In this document: positions 56,018 through 64,000 of the stretch, piece after piece
Numbering within the stretch: position 1 is the stretch's first letter
Layout of the letters: each line of letters opens with the position of its first letter
Translations under genes and position numbers: made by a program
Notes under the pieces: model-generated
What the model was told of the DNA's origin: nothing
Seen by the model: the letters and a program-made list of their open reading frames with translations, nothing else
Databases searched by the model: none
From: Ophioderma brevispina
Lineage: Eukaryota; Echinodermata; Ophiuroidea; Amphilepidida; Ophiodermatidae
Length of the DNA: 64,000 nt
Direction: 5' to 3'
Assembly: GCA_023653785.1 (NCBI GenBank)
Contig: JAMKCH010057147.1
Location: forward strand, 62,001 to 126,000

Positions 56018-57036
56018 CTACAAAATGAAACAATACATTATGTTAATACGAACATTAAAAATCTGCTTGAAAATCTATGCATACACATCTGTCATGGGGA
56101 CTAAAACACTTCACAATTCCACCTCCCCTTTCATGTGGGTAAATTATTGTCTTAGTTATCTATCTATTTATTATCAAACAAATGGCAAACAATACAAGAT
56201 CACTTCTGGATGATAATATACAACATGCATTGAGATGGAAGCATGCATTTGAAGGTTGTGTTGTGAATGGTTCATCCATGCAATACGGTGAGTGATTAGA
56301 AAGTACAAGTTAATGAGCATGTGCAATGCAAGTGGACATGAATCTGAGCAGTACGCATAACAATCAGGGCTCCTATATGTAGTTGTTACACTGACAATAC
56401 TTTCACCTATCAAAAGATAATAAATTAATTTTAAAGTAAGTCTTTGCTTTTTTATTTTTTGACAATTTTTAAGAAAAAAAATTCTAAGCCTTGGGGGTAT
56501 CTATGCATGTGTATGCATACACTTACAACATGACAAATTTACAAATTTAACCAGATTCAGCTGAACGTTATCTTTTCGTCCTGTGCCACCACTTCTTAGC
56601 GTACCCACAAGTCATTTTGGCAATGGCTTTATGGTGGTGTCAGGATTTATTCAACTGAGTAAGCTAATCCGGGCCACGCGTATCCATGATACGGACGCTC
56701 CTAACATGGCCCACTAAAATCACATAATACTCGCAAGTGAAAACATAAGTATACAGCTGAACAGCATGTTATAATGCATGCATACATGCTTACTGTAACA
56801 ATCATTCAATAAATAAATCAACAACACTTCCTTCAGCTCTAAATCCATACATCAGTCTACGTGTCAGTCCAGTACATTCTACCACAGATCTTGGCCAAAA
56901 ATGCAAAGTCGTCTTACTGGCACATGCAAAACATTATAAACAGAGGTATAAACCACAGGAGTGTCCCGATCAGGCAAATATACACATACAGGTAAACTTG
57001 GGGAAAGTGACAGTCTAGCAAATTATTTCTCTGAGT
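56018..57036 (-). other. Non-coding stretch between TANGO1 and the repeat ORF
   Basis: No exon with convincing splice sites. The SH3-like domain of TANGO1 is not here. Confidence 0.5.
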
Positions 57037-57258
57037 TTACCAAAGATTGAGCTCAGCCAAGAGTAAAGAGCAGACAACCAAGAATAAAGAGTTGAAAGGA
57101 AGTTCTCTGTTGGGATCAGACATGTAACAGAAAAACAGAACAGAATATGTGTACCATTCTTTTGAAAGAAGTTCTTTGAAAGGCATTCCTGAATAATGTT
57201 TATCAAGCGAAAACTGAGGCATACAGTTTTTACCATCTTGATAAGAAATGACTTGCAC
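57037..57258 (-). CDS. Unassigned minus-strand ORF, possible exon
   Basis: An open frame reads QVISYQDGKNCMPQFSLDKH and on to PFKELLSKEWYTYSVLFF. It ends at a TAA that coincides with a donor-like TTTG/GTAAAC. Composition looks protein-like, with Cys and Trp residues, and it lies between the giant repeat ORF and TANGO1. I find no good acceptor, and it may be chance. Confidence 0.2.
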   Translation of the reverse strand: MQVISYQDGKNCMPQFSLDKHYSGMPFKELLSKEWYTYSVLFFCYMSDPNRELPFNSLFLVVCSLLLAELNLW

Positions 57259-57327
57259 ATTACAAATATTCTTTGTTATGTGCAGTCTCAGTGTAGTAGC
57301 AATAATAAATAATGGATTTTGTCTTAA

Positions 57328-57680
57328 AGGGGATGATTCAATTTAATTTTATAGTTTTAAGTTTTCATCTTGATTGAAAGACCTTGCCCCCAAAAACCCC
57401 ATCTGTAAATTTTAATGCAGACATTTTATTCTGCTTTGATGTGAGATTTAAAATTGTGATTTTGTAAGCCCCATAGGGTACTGTGTCAAATTTACAATGT
57501 ATATTGCTCAACCAAAATAACACAGTTTCACTCATAACATCCAAATAAAACATCCTTCAGCCCGAAAATATCCAGGGGTAAATGAAAAAAATAGTAACTT
57601 TCTTTGATACCAAAATTTGGACCACTTCCAGTAAAATTTGGGGTTCTGAGGATGAGGCTATTAGCAATCGGGCCATGGAT
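57328..57680 (-). repeat. Dispersed repeat, inverted partner of 3731-4087
   Basis: The minus strand begins near CCATGGCCCGATTGCTAATA and follows the 3.7-kb copy to CCCCTTTAA. Confidence 0.65.
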
Positions 57681-57983
57681 ATGTTCAGATGGTCAAAGAT
57701 TGATTTTTTGAAATTCATTTTGGCTACTGCATGCTATCAACATACTCAGAAAATGGGTAGCTTGTAAGTTAAATAAATTTTTGTAGTCACTTTTGAAAAT
57801 TAAGATAAATACAAGTTAATATATGGTAGTTTCACCACAAAATTAAGTACTGATACTTTAAGAAATATTCTCATTATGACTTATCAATTCTGATTTTAGA
57901 GTTACTAGTAGTTTATATCCTTGCTGTATGAGAAACCATAGAGTAATATTAGATGAATTTCATACAAGAGAATTGGAGATCCC

Positions 57984-60900
57984 TTACCACCATGTGGAAA
58001 TTGCTGTGCAAGGTAGGGGAACAGGCTCAAAGGGTGAACAAAACTTTTCATCACCACCTTGGATTTTGGGAGGTCCTGTCCCATTTATACTGTGATCTTT
58101 GTCATCCTCGTCTCCAGATTTTTCATGAAGCAACTGAACTATGAAGTCATCCACAGCAGCTGAAGTCAAGTCGCTGTTTGGATAAGCAAGCCTTTCAAAT
58201 GGACGTGGACTGAGACATAGTTTATTGGTGGGAGGTAGCGTCACCGTTGTCCATTTCTCAACATTCAATGTGGCATGGGCTTTCATGTTTGACATTGTTT
58301 GTGGGGCTATGGTACTGACATGTGTAGATGTTTGTGTTAGTGATACATGTGATGGTGTCACCTGTTCAATATTTGGATTTTGGATTGCTCTTAGGTACAA
58401 CTTATTTAAGCAATGCTGCAACAGAAAATCAGCAGAGTATTTAATATTCAAAAAGCTGTATCTATCAGACAATTTACATTTATAAAATTGGGTGTGATGA
58501 ACATCTTTCTGTTCATCACTTGCGCCTGTAGTTGCTATTGACAGATGATTACTATTTTCTGACCACATCTGGAAATATATATGCCTTGAGGACAACAAGC
58601 AAACTGCATCTTTTTCTTCCTCAAACTCCAAGTTATAAAATATATCAAGTGGACACACATCACCATCTCTTTCAATGCTGACACTTTGCATGTGTGTTTC
58701 TTCAAATACTGGTGCTTGACATTGCAGCTGGAATCTCTGGGCATGGAAGAACTTTTCAAATGGAGGCCAGTGGGACTTCCCAAATTCTGATACTATGTGG
58801 TCAGCAGATTCCATATCTGCAAGGCAAAACTGCATAATCCACTGCTGAAATGGATGGTCTGGCTGTGAACAAATGGTGTCCTCTTCTTGCGCATCAATAG
58901 TAGACTCACTATCTCTTACCACAAACGTTTCACATTGCACCTCAAATTTGTTCTTCCAAAAAGCATAAGGCTGCCAACACCTATCTGCATTACAGTAAGT
59001 ATTATGCCTATCAGTAATGCTACCTGTGTCTTGCACACTGCAAGTTTGTTCATAACTTTCTTTGTAGAGCTCAGACAGCTTTAGAAAAGGTTCATAACAT
59101 TCTGCTGTATTGAATGACACACACAAATTATCAAGCCAATAGGGCAGATCTTGTGATGACTTGGCAGGACATGTGAACTGAGATTGCTGCCACTCATCAA
59201 GCATGGCTAAGAAGGAATGCTGGCACACATTCTTGTCCTGAACTGCAATATCCAAATATTCCACATGTGAGTCGGTTCTACTAGGCCAGGTTCATTCATC
59301 ATACCCACAAGAGTTGGCCATGTAACTGCCTGGCAAAAATTCTCAATTGGATTTTGTTTAGCTATAGAGGAACATGTGTGTTTACTACATACTGGTCTAG
59401 GTGACAAGTTGAAGCTCTCCACATGGCGAACTTGGTTCTGTACTCCAAACAAGTCCATCCAACTTGCAGAAAAGAATTTCACTGAACCTGGCAAAACAGG
59501 TTTTCTGATTCTTTTCTTTCTTAGTGCACATGTAAGGTGGTTAATTCCAACCAGTTCAGCAAAATCCACGACCTCAGAACGTTGCGACATAACATGCATT
59601 GATGGATAAGATCTAAGTCGACTAACCTCACAAGGGCACATTGATTCTTGTAGTCCAAAGACTTCTTTCCACCTAATATTTAAACAGTATTTTTTGACCT
59701 GCATGGATTGCTCCTGTATGTTAGATGGAAGCTCATTTATACCACACTGTCTCTCCTGAAAATATGATTCAGACCAAGCTTTAGCTTTGCACCTTTGAAG
59801 TTCAAATGCAGCCTTTTCAGAAATGTTTGACAATTGACAGATCTGTTCCTTAGAAGTAACCAACTGATACCAAACTCTAGGTTTGCACCCGTATATCTTG
59901 ACAACTTTTCTTAATGAAACTTGGCTCATAAAGGGCTTAAGGTATCCCAATTCGAACCAATATAAAGCATGGCACTTTAGAGATGCAGAATCCATTTGCC
60001 TTTTCAGTGGACAAACTGTTGATTCTGTATGTCCAAATTCAAACCAAGATAACCGATGACACTTTTCATGTATTGCACCTGTTTGTGTCTTCAATGGACA
60101 AACCAATGGCTTAAAATGTCTCAAATCATACCAAGCTAAAACTTGGGACTTTTGAGGTGCTGTAATGATTTGCCTCCCCAATGGACAAACTTCTGGCTTA
60201 GGGTGTCTTATTTCAAACCATGATAAAGCATGACATTTCTGAGGTGCTGTAGTTACTGGCTTTTCCAATGGACAAGTCGATGGCTTAGAATGTTGTATTT
60301 TAAACCAAGATAAAGCAGGCACTTCTTTGGTGGTATAGGCATTGGCTTCTTCAATAGACAAGTCGATGGCTTTGGATGTTGTATTTTAATCCAAGATAAA
60401 GCATGACACTTCTTTGGTGTTGTAGGAATAGGCTTCTCTGACAAACAAGTCAATGGTTTAGGATGTCTCATTTCAAACCAAGATAAAGCACTGCACTTCT
60501 TTGGTGGTGTAGGCATTGGCTTCTCTGATGGACAAGTCGATGGTTTAGGATGTCTCATTTCAAACCAAGATAAAGCATGACACTTCTTTGGTGTTGTAGG
60601 CATTGGCTTCTCTGACAAACAAGTCAATGGTTTAGGATGTCTCATTTCAAACCAAGATAAAGCACTGCACTTCTTTGGTGGTGTAGGAATAGGCTTCTCC
60701 AATGGACAAGTCGATGGCTTACGATGTCTCATTTCAAACCAAGATAAAGCATGACACTTCCTTGGTGTTGTAGGCATTGACTTCTCTGATGGACAAGTCG
60801 ATGGTTTAGGATGTCTCATTTCAAACCAAGATAAAGCATTGTACTTCTTTGGTGGTGTAGGCATTGGCTTCTCTGATGGACAAGTCGATGGTTTAGGATG

Positions 60901-63900
60901 TCTCATTTCAAACCAAGATAAAGCATGACACTTCTTTGGTGTGTAGGCATTGACTTCTCCAAAGGACAAGCTGATGGCTTTGGATGTCTCATTTCAAACC
61001 AATATAAAGCATGGCACTTCTTTGGTGGTATAGGCATTGGCTTCTTCAATTGACAAGTCGATGGCTTAGAATGTTGTATTTTAAACCAAGATAAAGCATG
61101 ACACTTCTTTGGTGTTGTAGGCATTGACTTCTCTGATGGACAAGTCAATGGTTTAGGATGTCTCATTTCAAACCAAGATAAAGCACTGCACTTCTTTGGT
61201 GTTGTAGGCATTGGCTTCTCCAATGGACAAGTTGATGGCTTAGGATGTCTCATTTCAAACCAAGATAAAGCATGGCACTTCTTTGGTGGTGTAGGCATTG
61301 GCTTCTTCAATTGACAAGTCGATGGCTTAGAATGTTGTATTTTAAACCAAGATAAAGCATGACACTTCTTTGGTGTTGTAGGCATTGACTTCTCTGATGG
61401 ACAAGTCAATGGTTTAGGATGTCTCATTTCAAACCAAGATAAAGCACTGCACTTCTTTGGTGTTGTAGGCATTGGCTTCTCCAATGGACAAGTCGATGGC
61501 TTAGGATGTCTCATTTCAAACCAAGATAAAGCATGGCACTTCTTTGGTGGTGTAGGCATTGGCTTCTTGATGGACAAGTTGATGGTTTTGGATGTTGTAT
61601 TTTAAACCAAGATAAAGCATGGCACTTCTTTGGTGGTGTAGGCATTGGCTTCTCCAAAGGACAAGTCGATGGCTTAGGATGTCTCATTTCAAACCAAGAT
61701 AAAGCATGGCACTTCTCACTTCTTTGGTGGTGGTGTAGGCATTAGCTTCTCTAACTTGGACAAGTTGGTGGCTTTGGATGTCTCATTTCAAACCAATATA
61801 AAGCTGGCACTTCTTTTGTGGTGTAGGCATTGACTTCTCCCAAAGGACAAGCTGATGGCTTAGGATGTCTCATTTCAAACCAAGAAAAAGCAAACCTTCT
61901 TGGGTTGTAGCATTGACTTCTTCCAATGACAGTCGATGGCTTAATGTCTCATTCGAACCAGAGAGAGCATGGCCCTTCTTGTGGTGTAGAAATAGGCTGC
62001 TCCAATGGAGAAGTCGATGGTTTAGGATATCTCATTTCAAACCAAGATAAAGCACGCACTCTTTGGTGATGTATGCATAAGGCTTCTCCAATTTACAATC
62101 AGAGCTTAGGATGCGCAATTTCAAATGCCAAGACCAAGGCATGGCACTTCAGAGGTGTCATAGCCACTTGTCTCTTTGCTGCTGCTGAGTATTGGTCCCA
62201 ATTCAAACCAAGATAAAGCTGAACACTTCTTTGGTGGTGTAGGCATTGGCTTCTCCAATGGACAAGTCAATGGCTTAGGATGTCTCATTTCAAAACAAGA
62301 GACGAGCATGGCACTCTTCTTTGGTGGTGTAGGCATTGGCTTCTTCAATGGACAAGTTAGTGGCTTTGGATGTCTCATTTCAAACCAAAGAATAAAGCAT
62401 GACACTTCTTTTGTGGTGTAGCATGTCTTCTCCGATGGACAAGTCGATGGCTTAGGATGTCCCTTTCAACCAAGATAAAGCATGGCACTTCTTTGGTGGT
62501 GTAAAGGCATGGCTCTCCAATGGACAAGGCAGTGGCCCCTAGAATGTCTCACTTCAAACCAAGATAAATACAGCAGGCATTTCCCTTTGGTGGTGCAAAT
62601 AGGCTTCTCCAATGGACAAGTTGATGGCTTGGAGGTCATCATTTCAAACAAGATATAAAGTCTGGCACTTCTTTTGTGGTGTAGCATTGGCTTTTCTCCA
62701 ATGGACAATCGATAGCTTGGATGTATCATTTTGAACCAATAGAGAGCATGCACTCTCTTTGGTGGTGTAGGCATTGGCTTCTCCAATGGACAAGTCGATG
62801 GCTTAGAATGTCTCATTTCAACCAAGATAAAGCATAACACTTCTTTGGTGGTGTTAGCATTGGTATCTTCATGGACAAGTCGTGTCTTAGGATGTTTTCT
62901 TTCAACCAAGATAAAGCATGGCACTTCTTTTGTGGTCTAGGCCTTGGCTTCTTCTTCTTGATGACTGTCGATGGCTTAGGATGTCTCATTTCAACCAAGA
63001 TACAGCATGGCACTTCTTTTGTGGTGTAGGCATTGGCTTCTCCAATGGAACGTCAGTGGCTTAGGATGTCTCACTTCAAACCAAGATAAAGCAGGGCATT
63101 TCTTTGGTGGTGTAGGATAGCTTCTGCTTCTCCAATGGACAAATGGATGGCTTTTGGATTCTGTTTCAAACAAGATAAAGCATGGCACTTCTTTGGTGGT
63201 GTAGGCATTGGCTTCTCCAATGGACAAGTCGATAGCTTAGGATGTATCATTTTGAACCAATAGAGAGCATGGCATTCTTTGGTGGTGTAGGCATTGGCTT
63301 CTTCTCCAATGGACATTCTATGCTTAGGATTTCTCATTTCAACCCCAGATAAAGCATAACACTCTGTCTTTGTCGTGTAGCATTGGCATCTTCTTCATCT
63401 CAATGACAAGTCAGTGGCTTAGGATGTTTCATTTCAAACCAAGATACAGGCATGGCACTTCTTTGGTGGTGTAGGCATTGGCTTCTCTGATGACTAGTCG
63501 ATGCTTAGGTGTTTTTCTCATTTCAAACCATATTAAGCATGACACTTCCTTTGGTGGTGTAAGCATTGGGTTCTCTGATGGGCAACTCGATGGCTTAGGA
63601 TTGGTCTATTTTCAAACCAGAACAAAGATAGCATTTTTGAGGGCCACAGCCATTTCCTCTTCAATGGACAAAAATAAAGACCGTAGGAATGTTGATTTCA
63701 AACCAAGATAAAGGATGACACCTCTGCGGTGGCTATAGTCATTTGCTTTCAATGGACAAATCAATGGAGAAACTGCCGGCTTAGGATATTTCCATTCAAC
63801 CAAGGTAATGCTTGAACATTTTTGGGATGTGCAAGATTGTTGCCTATTCACTTGACAAAACATGGGCTTAAACCCTCCCAATTTCAAACCCAGGATAAAG

Positions 63901-64000
63901 CAACTGGCCACTTTTGAGGTCTTGAAGCGCTTTGCCTTTTCAGTGGAAAAAAACCGCTGGATTGGGATTTCTCTTTTCAAACCAAGATAAAGCATGGCAC
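57984..64000 (-). CDS. Giant Cys/Trp tandem-repeat protein exon, open at right edge, frame broken by indels
   Basis: Read leftward, the region encodes dozens of 29-residue units (87 bp) from 64000 to about 59.95 kb. Each has a CHALSWFEMRHPKP core, a second Cys 16 residues after the first, and a linker of the KPMPTPPKK type. Older diverged units run from about 59.9 to 59.2 kb, keeping a Cys, a Trp five or six residues later and a further Cys. From about 59.25 to 57.98 kb there is a non-repeat Cys-rich domain and an acidic tail (SGDEDDKDHSING). The end is ambiguous. TGG TGG TAA gives a stop at 57984-57986, but TGGTG/GTAAGG at 57988 is also a strong donor. One-base slips occur near 59260-59300, 60300 and 60940, and many more right of 61577. 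Extracellular or ER-luminal location is likely from the Cys pattern. It may be an added luminal segment of TANGO1 or an independent gene; I do not recognise the family. Confidence 0.6.
59950..64000 (-). repeat. 87-bp coding tandem array with higher-order units
   Basis: The period of 87 bases is exact between many copies (for example AGATAAAGCA at 60481 and 60568). Between about 61.0 and 61.5 kb three unit types (CHAL..STCPLE, CSAL..LTCPSE, CHAL..STCQLK) repeat as a 261-bp block. Blocks at 61051 and 61312 are offset by exactly 261. At 60.4-60.7 kb two types alternate (174 bp). About 45 units fit in the window and the array continues beyond it. Confidence 0.9.

Noticed and set aside
61533..62421. 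Plus-strand ORFs in the 87-bp array
   Set aside because: They are the opposite strand of the same repeat; only the minus strand keeps the Cys/Trp framework across units.
59950..64000. CRISPR-like array
   Set aside because: Units are contiguous 87-bp coding repeats without spacers, in an animal genome.

Overview
This window is animal nuclear DNA, most likely from a marine invertebrate and possibly a deuterostome such as an echinoderm. The species is not certain. It is AT-rich, with short exons in kilobase introns. It is crowded with microsatellites, terminal-inverted-repeat (MITE-type) elements, tRNA-like SINEs and degenerate TGACC-rich repeats. There are no bacterial-type operons, rRNAs or CRISPR arrays.

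The main gene runs on the minus strand from about 56.0 kb down to 24.75 kb. It is TANGO1 (MIA3/cTAGE5 family), the ER-exit-site receptor that exports collagen and other bulky cargo. I placed 22 exons from splice sites, phase and protein character. In protein order they are: a short acidic exon (55973-56017); an 820-codon acidic luminal exon (52063-54524); a luminal exon (49956-50255); a transmembrane exon pair (48010-48145, 47590-47614); about a dozen small coiled-coil exons (47.0-31.1 kb) ending in a KKAHEAW / RAAER signature; two proline-rich COPII-binding exons (26443-26765, 25660-26174); and the last coding exon with the stop (24753-24809). The N-terminal signal peptide and SH3-like domain are not in the window.

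Upstream on the same strand, 57984 to the right edge is one giant open region. It holds a tandem array of a 29-residue (87-bp) Cys/Trp repeat. The copies near 60-61.5 kb are nearly identical and arranged in higher-order units of two and three. Those at 59.2-60.0 kb are old and diverged, and a non-repeat Cys-rich tail lies at 58.0-59.2 kb. It could be an extra luminal part of TANGO1 or a separate same-strand gene that ends at a TAA. I do not recognise the family, and it is the most novel item here. Single-base indels break its frame, and they become very dense right of 61.58 kb. Similar one-base slips occur in TANGO1 exons, so the assembly probably carries uncorrected indels.

The left part (1-24 kb) is mostly repeats. 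One short plus-strand ORF (13704-13859) encodes a 51-residue protein with two membrane segments, preceded by a splice acceptor and followed by AATAAA, and looks like a real small gene. Well-bounded elements include a nested foldback (1158-2276), two TTAA-flanked MITEs, three hAT-type MITEs with 8-bp target duplications, a tRNA-like element between 31-bp perfect inverted repeats, and a 180-bp near-perfect palindrome.

A TANGO1 intron contains a 3.6-kb island (35.56-39.17 kb) that is GC-rich and strikingly poor in T on the plus strand. It has no credible gene and lies between long imperfect inverted repeats.
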